Below, one piece after another: positions 7,810 through 16,774 of a DNA stretch of 22,744 nt. The stretch spans positions 1-22,744 of the IMG/VR virus record IMGVR_UViG_3300037493_002376; one strand, written 5' to 3'. Each line of letters opens with the position of its first letter. The first letter of the stretch is position 1. Under the pieces are notes generated by a model that was given only the letters and a program-made list of their open reading frames with translations, was not told where the DNA came from and did no database searches. This stretch comes from a virus. The position numbers and the translations under genes are program-made.

Positions 7810-7903
7810 TCATTTAAATTTTATGTTTGTTTATTTTTTTTTTTGTATTAAATACAAAATATTACGTATATAAATATCACATTGTTTGTAAGACAGAAAG
7901 AAA
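7810..7903. other. Largest intergenic gap, AT-rich leader with a perfect palindrome
   Basis: This 94-base gap lies between the protease gene stop and the scaffold-like start. It is very AT-rich and includes TTTTGTATT-A-AATACAAAA at 7841-7859 (nine-base arms, one-base centre). On the minus strand an A-rich run follows, so it is not a terminator for that strand. It may hold a promoter or operator for the scaffold-capsid-tube genes, but I see no clear Bacteroidetes -7 box (TAnnTTTG) and only weak -10-like TATATA. Confidence 0.4.
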
Positions 7904-10204
7904 TTAAATTCCATAGAAAGAATTTAGAATATCAATAACTTTGTTTAAAATAACTTCGTCTCTTTTTTCTCTTGAAAAATTAAGTAGGAAATTTCCTTCG
8001 ACACTTGCTCCTTGAATTTTTCTTTCTTTAATTAATTTTAAAACCTCGTTACCTTCAGGTGTGTCCAATACTTTATATGCTGACATCCAAGTTCCAAAAG
8101 GAAGTTGTTCTTGTGTAAAACCTAATTCATATGATTTATCTTTTTCACCTTTTATAATCCAAGTTTCCACGAGAACCAAATCTTCAAACTTTTTATCACT
8201 ATGTTCATAGTTGGTCATACGATTTCTTAGTTCTGACATGAACTTATCCCTAATAGTAACAATGGTTTGTGGTGTAAATTTTACGTAATATTTCTCATTT
8301 GTTACCTCATCAATTCTTGGAATTAAAATATCCGGTATCATTAGAGGCGTATATATCATTCGCTCTTCAGTTTTTGCCGCAAAGAGTTGTTCTGTATTTT
8401 TATTCAAGTTTGGTTTACATACATCACCAAATACACATTCAATATCTTTCATATAAGATACAGAGTTCATGTTCTGTTGTGATATGATATAAGCGACCTC
8501 AGATTTTCTTTTTGTTTCAGGACTAAAGTATCCGTTGTTTGGTAATGACTTTGGTGGGACACCAGCAATTCCATCTGCCATTCCTTGGTCTACCATATTA
8601 TTCTCTTGAAACAAATATTTTCGCCAAGCGTGAATACAATTAGGCCCTCCCTTATATAAGTATTTGCTATAAGATTCTCCATTATGTCCAAATTCTTTAT
8701 TGGTATCTTTTAATAAATCTATTTCTAATCTACGGAAATATCTATTCTCTATTGAATCACAGAAATCTCTGTCAGGTGAACCTGATAATATTCTTTCATA
8801 TTTGAAATATATGGTTGGTGTCTTGTGGTTTCTCCTGTAGATTTCCTGTTCTGTTGAACCTCTCATCGCTCCTGTAATTGATTCAAACTTTTCAAGGTCA
8901 GTCTCAGCTAAGAACTTTAACAATTTAACTGTTTCAATTTCTTCTTCAGTATAATCTTCAACACCAAATGATTCAGGATGTGTCTCACAAGCCATATAAC
9001 CCTCATCATGTTGGTGATGACCAACACAACCAATCATTGTTGCGTGGTTCTCAGCATCTTCAATGGTCTCAAATATTGGATTTCCATCTATGATTCCAAT
9101 TTGACCAGGAAACATTTGAAACTTTTCAAACTCTTCTTTTGGGACACAATTTGGAACCTCACGACCATTTAACATTTTTGTTCCAATTGCAATATAACCC
9201 TCCCAACATGCGTCTTCCAATCCTTCAAATAGTCCACCAACACCACAACCACAATCTCCTTCAAATAATACTGGTGGTAATTCTTGTTCAACCAACATTG
9301 AGTCCGTATCTCCACTTGATGGATAGTTCTCGTATGCTGGTAAACCTGCAGTATCATAGTCAAATTTAATTGCTATAGGTCCTAATTCTTGTCTTACATT
9401 AAAATCTGAATCATAATGTCTTGGTAATTCCATTCTTCTAATCAAATCTACCTTCTCAGTTCTTGTTGAATACATTTGGATTGCTGTTACAGGAATACGA
9501 TATTGATTGGTAAAATCAATAAGGTCTTTAGTTGGTAATCCCTGTATGAATATAATTGGTAATGAACCTCGGCTCATTTCATTTTTAAACATTCTTAATC
9601 CTGTAGGTGTCTTTAAAGTTTCCCATTCAAAACCAACTCTTGTTGCTGAGAAGTTTCTATTCTCCCACATACCGTAACATTGTCCTGCGGCTTGGTCTTG
9701 AGTCTTACCCTCGTTTATAACATAGGATATGCAACGACCAATGAACTCGTCTTTGGATTCTGTTGAACCTGGTTTAACAAAGTCTTGAACTCCCATCTCT
9801 AATTCCTTTAAGATTGAATCTACCCACTCCAACGCTGGTTTACCACCCCATAAGTCATAAGAGATGGTTCCATTGTCATCGTAGTTTCCTGTATAATAAG
9901 TTGCAGCTCTTTCCAAATATGATTTCATTCTCTTTACAGTCTCCAATGAAATCTCATCACGAGAACAAAGTTGTTGTGCTCTGATTTTTCCTGTTTGAGT
10001 TGCTGCAGGATTTCCCCTTTCCTCATTCTCCTTGATGGCACGACATGCCTTTGCAGACACATTGTCAGGTGCCTTGTAGAATTTCTGTTTATTGAAATAC
10101 ATTAATTCCTGTTCAATTGCTGGATATTCTACCCATGCCACTTCAAATACACCAGTGTCACCTGATATTTCGGGGTTTACTTCAAGTTCTATTACTTTAT
10201 ACAT
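7904..10204 (-). CDS. Multi-domain head maturation protein with C-terminal XkdF-type protease domain (766 aa)
   Basis: Residues about 614-740 match the XkdF (Peptidase S78_2) family: I-Y-T-P-L-M-I-P-D, Y-Y-V-K-F-T-P-Q-T-I, N-Y-E-H (His668), V-E-T-W-I-I, D-K-S-Y-E-L-G (Ser691), F-G-T-W-M-S-A-Y-K-V and G-A-S-V-E-G-N-F. The family is regarded as a putative prohead serine protease. Upstream are several small modules that I know as separate parts of phage head proteins: K-A-C-R-A-I-K-E-N to L-W-G-G-K-P-A-L-E-W (about 51-127), E-S-K-D-E-F-I-G-R-C to Q-C-Y-G-M-W (149-180), a Cys/His cluster C-V-G-H-H-Q-H...C-E-T-H (393-409), and a segment ending Y-K-G-G-P-N-C-I-H-A-W (517-527). Position between tape measure and scaffold fits a head assembly role. 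Proteolytic activity and its target (scaffold or capsid) are inference. Confidence 0.83.
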   Translation of the reverse strand: MYKVIELEVNPEISGDTGVFEVAWVEYPAIEQELMYFNKQKFYKAPDNVSAKACRAIKENEERGNPAATQTGKIRAQQLCSRDEISLETVKRMKSYLERAATYYTGNYDDNGTISYDLWGGKPALEWVDSILKELEMGVQDFVKPGSTESKDEFIGRCISYVINEGKTQDQAAGQCYGMWENRNFSATRVGFEWETLKTPTGLRMFKNEMSRGSLPIIFIQGLPTKDLIDFTNQYRIPVTAIQMYSTRTEKVDLIRRMELPRHYDSDFNVRQELGPIAIKFDYDTAGLPAYENYPSSGDTDSMLVEQELPPVLFEGDCGCGVGGLFEGLEDACWEGYIAIGTKMLNGREVPNCVPKEEFEKFQMFPGQIGIIDGNPIFETIEDAENHATMIGCVGHHQHDEGYMACETHPESFGVEDYTEEEIETVKLLKFLAETDLEKFESITGAMRGSTEQEIYRRNHKTPTIYFKYERILSGSPDRDFCDSIENRYFRRLEIDLLKDTNKEFGHNGESYSKYLYKGGPNCIHAWRKYLFQENNMVDQGMADGIAGVPPKSLPNNGYFSPETKRKSEVAYIISQQNMNSVSYMKDIECVFGDVCKPNLNKNTEQLFAAKTEERMIYTPLMIPDILIPRIDEVTNEKYYVKFTPQTIVTIRDKFMSELRNRMTNYEHSDKKFEDLVLVETWIIKGEKDKSYELGFTQEQLPFGTWMSAYKVLDTPEGNEVLKLIKERKIQGASVEGNFLLNFSREKRDEVILNKVIDILNSFYGI

Positions 10205-10222
10205 CTTTAATAAATAGTTATA

Positions 10223-13200
10223 TTAATACTGACTTAATCTCTCAAGTTGTCTTGCTGTTTCTTGTTTAGCGGTAATATCAGATTCTACAACATATGCTCT
10301 GATTGGAGTGTTTCGTTGTTTTGCAATTGCTTCAACAATTCTTGAATCATCAAGTGCTGGAGTAATTGGTCTTCCTCCACCTGCTTGGTTTATTTGGTCT
10401 AATAGTCCCATGTAGTTTATTGTTGACGTTCTGTTGATGACAGCTTCATTTCCTTCTAACTCAATTCCACCACCGGCAAATTTAACTCCACCATATTCAT
10501 GTGAAGGTCCTGAGACCAATCCACCACCAGCGAATTTACCATTAGAGATTTTACCACCTCGTCTGTAAGAATCAATATTTGCCAACTGACTACCAATAAT
10601 ACCAACTTGTATTGCGTTGAATGCGACAATTGCTGCCCCACCAATTACAGCTCCAATACCACCTGTGATTGCCGCCAATTTGGTTATAGCTTCTGCGGTG
10701 TTTGCTAAGGCTTGAGCTAAGGATATTCTTAATGCAGTTTTTGCTGCCTTCTTTTCAAGTGCTGCCTTTTGAATTTGGAATGACTTTTCAGCCTCCAATC
10801 TTTTTTGATTTGCTGCCGCAGAATCACCAACAATTGACGCTTGTATTCTTTGGTTTCTTTTTTCTAATTGGTCAAATTGTGCATCAAAATAAAGAGATGT
10901 TGTTTGAGACAATGAGTTTAGTGCTGATTGAAATACTTCAATGTTGGCTTGAATATTTGAAATTCTTGTTTGAAATGCCTCTTGTTCTTCTGTAAGGGCA
11001 TTTTTTTGTTTCTCTAAATAGAAAGCAATAATCTTATCAATTTCTGACTCACTTAGATTTGTAATGTCAATTTTCTTGTCAGCAAAGGCCTGAATAATAT
11101 CTATTCTCTTTTGTGCTGAAGTCTTATCATCATCTACAACAATTTTATTTTGTTCTTGGGTATACTCATAAAACAAATCCAAGTTGTTTAAGAACACACG
11201 AGATTGTACATCACCTTGAACTTCTAATGCTTTGGTTCTTTCATCTTGAACTTGAAATAAGAATGTTCTGATTTGAGCTTCTTCAGCAACAATATTTTGA
11301 ACGGTCTTATTTAATGCGTTTGATTGAGCCTTAGATAATTCTTCAATTAAATTTTTCCCTTCAGAAGCAAACTCACCATACTTTTCTTTAAGGTCTTTTC
11401 CTTGTTCTTCACTTAATGCTTTAGTTTTAACTAAATTATCAATTGTTGCCTTAAATTGTTTTTCTGTGAAATTTGTGCCAAATACTTCTGTATATTGTTT
11501 AACTAATGCCGCTGTGGTTTCTTTTGTAAACTTTTCAAGATTGTTTAATTCATCTGATAATTTGATGGTAGATTCTGTTATCTTTACAATTTCACCATTA
11601 ACACTTCTTTCAAATTGAATATCACCAGTTGCAATTGCAATATTTTTAACAATACCAAGATATTCTTCTAATGCTGTAGGTGTAAAAATATCCTGAACTC
11701 CTTTAGGTAGTTCCTTTACAACCTTATTAAAATCTTTGTACTGTTGAATTAGAGTCTCTGTTGCCTCAAGTGCCTCTTTAGTAATGATACCTTCTTGAAA
11801 TCTTAATGAGGCATCATCTAAAGCTTTATTTGCAGTAATTGCAAAATCTTCAATTGATTGATTTAATGCCCCTGTACTTAATGTTTTTCTTAGACCTTCA
11901 ACAAATTCCCCATAAACATCTGTGGTTGACTCTAAAGTATTTTTAAGTACTTTAAATTCACCATCAATAAATTCTACCTCTAAACCAATTTGTTTAAACT
12001 TATCTTGAATTGTGTCAGGAATAAAACCATCAATTGCCGATTTTAATTCTTTGATTGTTGTTAAAATTTGTGGTTCACTGATATCAATTTTCTCAGACTC
12101 AGCAATCTTATTAAAGGCATCAACGGCTTTCTGTAATGAATCTATTTCATTGTTGAGGGCATTTTCTAAATCTTTAGCTAATTTAATTTGTGTTTCAGTT
12201 GCCTCAATATTGTCATCCTTAGCATCTGTATTCTTATCTATGTTCTCAGTATTTTCTTTTGTTGATTTAGTATATTTGTTTGTTCCACCAGTAAGTTCTT
12301 CAATTATTTCATTAGTGTTTAAAGTAGTTTTATAATATGATGTTAATCTTAAATCTGCATCTGATATTTTAGTTTTTATACCGTCAATTTGTGCCTGATA
12401 TTTTGTTAAATTTGCTTCCCTTGTACCAGCATATAAATCATCCTGTCTTAATGTTATATTAAATTCTCTGTTATATTCTTTTTGAGCATCTACTAATTCT
12501 TTTTCTAATTTAGATTGTTTTTCAAGGTTCTCTTGTATGGCTTTATCAAACTGTTGTAATTTATATCTAGCCTTTTGATAAGCAATATAATTTACAACTT
12601 CTAAATTAAGTTGTTTTTGAAATTCCGTTTCATCTGATAAATTTTTTAATGTTGTATTATAAGTTGAATTTATTTCTTTTATTAAATCTTTTCTTTGTTT
12701 GCTACCAGCATTAGTCACCTTTAATTGTCCAATAAGACCAACAAAGGCGGAACTTTCTTTTCCAATAAATTCTGCCGCTTTTTTCTCTTCTTCGTTTTGG
12801 GCTTTCAAATAGGCAACTCTTTCTTGTTGTCTTTTAGTTGCCTCCTTACTTTTACCTGAAAACATTATTAATGCCCCAACTACTAATCCAATCCCCGCTA
12901 TAATGGCGGTATATGGGTTTGCAGCGAGAGTTAAATAGAATGCCTTAGTTGTTGCATTGGCAGTTTTTGTTGAGAGGGCCTGAGCCTTAGTTGCAAAGTC
13001 AAGTGCGACAGTTTTAATAACCGCAAGACCTTCCGCCGCTTGACGAGCTCCCAATGCAATTACTAATAAGTTTTGGGCTTCAGCTAAAGCCTTTGTGGTT
13101 GCTTCACTCTCTTTACCAAATAAAGAAAAGGCTGATGATGCCGCAGCAAATGATGCCCCTATCGCTCCACCTAATCTTGCCAAATCTCCCAACTTAGTGC

Positions 13201-13420
13201 CGAGGTCTCTACCTGTATTTCCTGCAGAAGTTTGTAATGCTTTTAAATCACCTTCTACAGTTTTAATTTCAGCCGATAGTTTTGTGAATCCTGCAGTGCC
13301 CACCTGCATTTCAGACAATTCAAGCTTGGCTTGTTTTAATTGTAATTCAAGTTGTTCAATACCTGATACCGCTTGGGGAACACCATTGAGGACAATATTA
13401 AGAGCAATAGTTTCTGCCAT
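10223..13420 (-). CDS. Tail tape measure protein (1065 aa)
   Basis: This protein spans the tail tube lumen and sets tail length. The ATG at 13420 (M-A-E-T-I-A-L-N-I-V-L-N-G) is preferred over the open frame reaching 13489, because it starts 4 bases after the preceding stop. The N-terminus has a coiled coil, followed by a hydrophobic segment N-P-Y-T-A-I-I-A-G-I-G-L-V-V-G-A-L at about 168-184, typical of tape measures. A long Lys/Glu/Asn-rich helical region fills the middle. Near the C-terminus is a second hydrophobic stretch (I-T-G-G-I-G-A-V-I-G-G-A-A-I) and a glycine-rich tail with G-P-S-H-E-Y-G-G-V and E-G-N-E-A-V-I-N-R-T-S-T. By the usual rule of about 0.15 nm per residue the tail would be near 160 nm. 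No lysozyme or peptidase domain is evident. Confidence 0.92.
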   Translation of the reverse strand: MAETIALNIVLNGVPQAVSGIEQLELQLKQAKLELSEMQVGTAGFTKLSAEIKTVEGDLKALQTSAGNTGRDLGTKLGDLARLGGAIGASFAAASSAFSLFGKESEATTKALAEAQNLLVIALGARQAAEGLAVIKTVALDFATKAQALSTKTANATTKAFYLTLAANPYTAIIAGIGLVVGALIMFSGKSKEATKRQQERVAYLKAQNEEEKKAAEFIGKESSAFVGLIGQLKVTNAGSKQRKDLIKEINSTYNTTLKNLSDETEFQKQLNLEVVNYIAYQKARYKLQQFDKAIQENLEKQSKLEKELVDAQKEYNREFNITLRQDDLYAGTREANLTKYQAQIDGIKTKISDADLRLTSYYKTTLNTNEIIEELTGGTNKYTKSTKENTENIDKNTDAKDDNIEATETQIKLAKDLENALNNEIDSLQKAVDAFNKIAESEKIDISEPQILTTIKELKSAIDGFIPDTIQDKFKQIGLEVEFIDGEFKVLKNTLESTTDVYGEFVEGLRKTLSTGALNQSIEDFAITANKALDDASLRFQEGIITKEALEATETLIQQYKDFNKVVKELPKGVQDIFTPTALEEYLGIVKNIAIATGDIQFERSVNGEIVKITESTIKLSDELNNLEKFTKETTAALVKQYTEVFGTNFTEKQFKATIDNLVKTKALSEEQGKDLKEKYGEFASEGKNLIEELSKAQSNALNKTVQNIVAEEAQIRTFLFQVQDERTKALEVQGDVQSRVFLNNLDLFYEYTQEQNKIVVDDDKTSAQKRIDIIQAFADKKIDITNLSESEIDKIIAFYLEKQKNALTEEQEAFQTRISNIQANIEVFQSALNSLSQTTSLYFDAQFDQLEKRNQRIQASIVGDSAAANQKRLEAEKSFQIQKAALEKKAAKTALRISLAQALANTAEAITKLAAITGGIGAVIGGAAIVAFNAIQVGIIGSQLANIDSYRRGGKISNGKFAGGGLVSGPSHEYGGVKFAGGGIELEGNEAVINRTSTINYMGLLDQINQAGGGRPITPALDDSRIVEAIAKQRNTPIRAYVVESDITAKQETARQLERLSQY

Positions 13421-13424
13421 AATT

Positions 13425-16052
13425 TTAACAAGTGGTTTGTAATACTCTACCATAAGTATCAACACATACAAACGTGGTTGTCTGACCAACTTGTTGGATA
13501 TATGTTCCCATTGGTAGTAATTCAGGAGTTAATAAATCTAAGTAAATTATATCATCATTTTCAATAATAAAATTATTGTTTTCAGAATAGTAAGTATATT
13601 GAGTTGCAGTGTTATCACACACAGAAGCTTGGTTTGTTGAGATATATGCTAAATCATAATAGAAGTTCTCTGGTATAGGATATGGTTCATTTGGCCCATA
13701 AATATAAATTGGTGCTGGTGGTTCAACTTTATAATATGGTATGTTCTCTTTTATTAGAGATATTTTGGTAAGTCTTTTATTAACCAAATCGGCATCAAAC
13801 ATTTTTTCAATTGTATAAAAAGAATCTTTAATCCATATCTTATCATTTAATTTTGTTTCATATACATCAATAGGTCGGAAATAGAAATTACCCGTTAATC
13901 GTCTTCCTGTTGGGTCATATAGGTTGTCAGTAAAACTTCTCCAAAAGACATTATAGATATTAAAATCTGTGAATTGTTGTATCTGTGTATTACTATTACC
14001 AAAGAAATCAAATGTGCTTCTAAAATTTAAATCTGATATAATTGCAGATAGTTGTGAGTCTATTGTTGATAAGTGTGATACCGCAGGATAAGTTGTCCAT
14101 TCAATGGGGGTATTACCTGAAGACAAATACCACGACCCTTGTTGTGTTTTAAGTGCGTCTTTATATGCTAATCTATTTCCCACCCAAAAGAACAAATGTG
14201 GTTTTGTTGCATATGGTGCTTGTTGTTGATTATTATTATAATAAAATTGTGGTATAATAAAGTTGGGTGCATTGGTCACACCTGATGTAGGACATGAACC
14301 AAATGGTACCTCATATATTTTTTCACCACTAAAGAAATTAGAAGCTGATGTAAATCTTTCACGACCAAATACATAATCATATTGGTCATGCCATAATTTT
14401 GGTAGATATTCATTATCTGTAAATTGGTAAGTCCATGTTTGGTCTTTTGATAAATTAAAGGATAGTGGTTCAATTTTAACATCAGAGTTTAAATCTAATA
14501 TTTGAGTCCAATCCCTAACAGTTCTATCTTCGTTGTTATACTCCCAAGTATATGGTTCAATCCTTAAAGTTTTTGCTTGTTCATCCTGTGTAACTACAAG
14601 GTTAAACATTGTTATTAAAGATTTTAAAAATTGAACACAATCTATATTTGGAATACCCAATCTTATATCTAATAGTTCATTTGGAATAACTGGTGATTCG
14701 TATAATTCATATAATGGTAGGGGGTCAATAAGTGTTCCATCATTATATGCTTCAATTCTATATATTCCGTCTGAACCTCCAATGCAACTACTAACAAAAT
14801 TGGTCTTATCAAATATTACAACTTTAATAAATTCACCTGCCACAAATGAATCGTTAAAAAATAAATTAACAGGTAAGGGACCACTACCTAAATTAAAGAA
14901 ATCGTCACGATATGCCTGAGATAATTTAATTGGTGCGGATTCATAAAACATGGTTCCGTTTTCTACTATAAAAAATTGACTGGTGTGTCTGTATGCTCTA
15001 ATAACAATATCAGGAACTAATATTGCTAGCCAAATACAAGCGTCATTGGTGAGTACATTAAACCTAATATTAAATCCGTAGTTTCCTGCATAAGGAACTT
15101 GAAAGCTGGCGTAGACTGAGTTACTACCACCAGCACCTAATCCATTAAGATAATTGTTTAAAGGGTTATATGCAGGTCCTATGTTATCTCTAAAAGGTAA
15201 GTTATGAAATGTATCCTTATCATACGAATATGGTTGGGCAGTCATATAAGTCCTAAATATATTTTGGTTAGTTACACCTGAAACATAATCATTTCCAATC
15301 TTTCCATTTTGGAATGTGTCCATGTAGATTGAAGTAAAATAAGGTGAATCAAAAAACTCTGACACAATTGTATAGTCTGTCTGACTAATCATTCTATCCA
15401 ATACTGATTTTAGTTGGATTGCAGGTTTGAACATTGATGGTTGAACAGGAAATGACGCTGAGTCAAATGACCTTGGCATATCAAAGTCATAAGTAAATGT
15501 CGGGGTTGCTCCACTATCACTTGAACCCTGATAATCTAAACCATAGTTAATAAGGGGATATATGATTTGTCCGTTAAATAATCCTGAGGCCCCATCGTTT
15601 ACACATTCCCAAGATTGAGTAACTGATGAATATGCCAGTTCGTGAAGTAAGTCTGTATAGTCTAAATCTTGTAATTGAAGGTTTTTAAGTGGAGCTGTGA
15701 AGTCAGTTACCTCACCCATCAAATAAATCTCGTATAATCGTTCATCGTTGTTTGTGGTTACAGAGTTCAATCTCATTATTCCCTGAAATATATCTGTACC
15801 TCTGTATTGAACAATACATGAAATCTTTTGTAGTGGGTCAAATAAAATTCCGTTTACCTCATAGTAATGTTCAAATATTTGTGCATTATTAGTGGTATCA
15901 GGAATTTGAATTGTTTTAGAATATGGAACTCTACGACTAGTCAAATCACTAATATCATTCTGTTGAATTGTAAGAGTAATTGGAATGTCTTCAAAAACAT
16001 CAATACGCTGCCAAGTATTATCCTCAAGTTGTGCTAATAGTATTGTATCCAA
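13425..16052 (-). CDS. Baseplate hub-like tail protein (875 aa)
   Basis: A large tail protein of a type common next to tape measures in Bacteroidetes phages. Residues about 1-60 contain E-D-I-P-I-T-L-T-I-Q-Q-N-D-I-S-D and R-V-P-Y-S-K-T-I-Q-I-P-D-T-T-N-N, a conserved N-terminal signature of this group. The rest is beta-rich, with stretches such as F-N-L-V-V-T-Q-D-E-Q-A-K-T-L-R-I-E-P-Y and W-T-Y-Q-F-T-D-N-E-Y in the middle and Y-T-I-E-K-M-F-D-A-D-L-V-N-K-R-L-T-K-I-S-L-I near 780-800, resembling hub proteins of the gp27/distal-tail kind. It likely sits at the tail tip where the tape measure ends. The assignment rests on family memory, size and placement just before the tape measure; an exact structural role (hub versus distal tail) cannot be fixed here. 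Confidence 0.62.
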   Translation of the reverse strand: MDTILLAQLEDNTWQRIDVFEDIPITLTIQQNDISDLTSRRVPYSKTIQIPDTTNNAQIFEHYYEVNGILFDPLQKISCIVQYRGTDIFQGIMRLNSVTTNNDERLYEIYLMGEVTDFTAPLKNLQLQDLDYTDLLHELAYSSVTQSWECVNDGASGLFNGQIIYPLINYGLDYQGSSDSGATPTFTYDFDMPRSFDSASFPVQPSMFKPAIQLKSVLDRMISQTDYTIVSEFFDSPYFTSIYMDTFQNGKIGNDYVSGVTNQNIFRTYMTAQPYSYDKDTFHNLPFRDNIGPAYNPLNNYLNGLGAGGSNSVYASFQVPYAGNYGFNIRFNVLTNDACIWLAILVPDIVIRAYRHTSQFFIVENGTMFYESAPIKLSQAYRDDFFNLGSGPLPVNLFFNDSFVAGEFIKVVIFDKTNFVSSCIGGSDGIYRIEAYNDGTLIDPLPLYELYESPVIPNELLDIRLGIPNIDCVQFLKSLITMFNLVVTQDEQAKTLRIEPYTWEYNNEDRTVRDWTQILDLNSDVKIEPLSFNLSKDQTWTYQFTDNEYLPKLWHDQYDYVFGRERFTSASNFFSGEKIYEVPFGSCPTSGVTNAPNFIIPQFYYNNNQQQAPYATKPHLFFWVGNRLAYKDALKTQQGSWYLSSGNTPIEWTTYPAVSHLSTIDSQLSAIISDLNFRSTFDFFGNSNTQIQQFTDFNIYNVFWRSFTDNLYDPTGRRLTGNFYFRPIDVYETKLNDKIWIKDSFYTIEKMFDADLVNKRLTKISLIKENIPYYKVEPPAPIYIYGPNEPYPIPENFYYDLAYISTNQASVCDNTATQYTYYSENNNFIIENDDIIYLDLLTPELLPMGTYIQQVGQTTTFVCVDTYGRVLQTTC

Positions 16053-16056
16053 AATA

Positions 16057-16590
16057 TTATTTTCCTAAAAGTTTGATGTTATTACTGTAAACATATTGTA
16101 ATTCTAAATTAAATACAGTTCTGTTACCTTGTATCTTTTTCTCAAATTCTGTGTTTAAAATATTCACAGGAGCAAGTCCTCCATCACTTGTAATTTCATA
16201 AACAAGATTTGAGGTATATAATTCCTCTAACCATTGGAATGTAGGTTGATTTACAAATCCTGAATTAACCAATACGGTTTCAACCATAACAACATCGGAG
16301 TCATTTAATCCACGAGAATATTGCGTCTTTATTGGATTGTCTGAACCCCAATCAATGTTCAGTGATTTGTATTGTTGTCGGTCAATAGATAAACCTTGAA
16401 ATCTATTAAACATTAGTCTAACATAATCGTAGTGTCCATATCGATTCAAGAACATTAATTGAATATGTTGATTCTGTGAACGACTTACACCACAATTCAA
16501 GTTGAATGTGAATACCTCAGATATTGGTTGGTATTCAACACAATTTCCTTCAGTATATGTTGTTGGTGGAGTTTGTGGGGTTATTGCCAT
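16057..16590 (-). CDS. Tail protein, probably the C-terminal partner of the 560-aa tail protein (177 aa)
   Basis: The protein has F-T-F-N-L-N-C at about residues 27-33 and I-Q-L-M-F-L-N-R-Y-G-H-Y-D-Y-V-R-L. In other Bacteroidetes phages I remember the pattern 'C...R-L-x-F-L-N-R-x-G-x-x-D-Y' as the C-terminal half of a single tail protein whose N-terminal half resembles the first 300 residues of the 560-residue protein encoded just upstream. Here the two halves appear as separate genes with a holin-like gene between them. The ATG at 16590 lies one base after the stop of that small gene, and its own stop lies 4 bases before the hub-like gene, consistent with one operon. Specific function is unknown; tail tip or fibre attachment is the best guess. 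Confidence 0.6.
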   Translation of the reverse strand: MAITPQTPPTTYTEGNCVEYQPISEVFTFNLNCGVSRSQNQHIQLMFLNRYGHYDYVRLMFNRFQGLSIDRQQYKSLNIDWGSDNPIKTQYSRGLNDSDVVMVETVLVNSGFVNQPTFQWLEELYTSNLVYEITSDGGLAPVNILNTEFEKKIQGNRTVFNLELQYVYSNNIKLLGK

Positions 16591-16591
16591 T

Positions 16592-16753
16592 TTATCTCTT
16601 TTCTAAAATACTCCAAGTACCACCGATTAAAGTAAGTAATCCTCCGCTTATTTCTGTAAAGGTTGTTTCATCTAAAACACCTTTCATAATTAATATACCT
16701 CCAACGAATGTAAGTATATGTCTAATTAAAGCTAATATTTGTATCTTTTTCAT
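16592..16753 (-). CDS. Holin-like small membrane protein (53 aa)
   Basis: This short gene starts with ATG at 16753 and stops with TAA at 16594-16592, one base before the next ATG. The protein begins M-K-K-I-Q-I-L-A-L-I-R-H-I-L-T-F-V-G-G and ends G-G-L-L-T-L-I-G-G-T-W-S-I-L-E-K-R. There are two hydrophobic segments, about residues 6-23 and 35-50, joined by a short polar turn with D-E-T-T-F-T-E-I. I know this two-helix layout with R-H-x-L-T near the N-terminus and W-S-I-x-E-K-R at the end from small holin-like proteins of many phages. A role in lysis is therefore plausible, although no endolysin is visible in the window. It lies inside the tail block, 21 bases after the 560-residue gene. Confidence 0.72.
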   Translation of the reverse strand: MKKIQILALIRHILTFVGGILIMKGVLDETTFTEISGGLLTLIGGTWSILEKR

Positions 16754-16774
16754 AGTTATATTATTTTATTTTAT

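Noticed and set aside
7841-7859. Rho-independent terminator at the palindrome
   Set aside because: The stem is only A/T with one G-C pair, and no T run follows on the coding strand.
13421-13489. Longer tape measure start at 13489
   Set aside because: It would overlap the hub-like gene by 65 bases; the ATG at 13420 follows that stop by 4 bases and begins the typical N-terminus.
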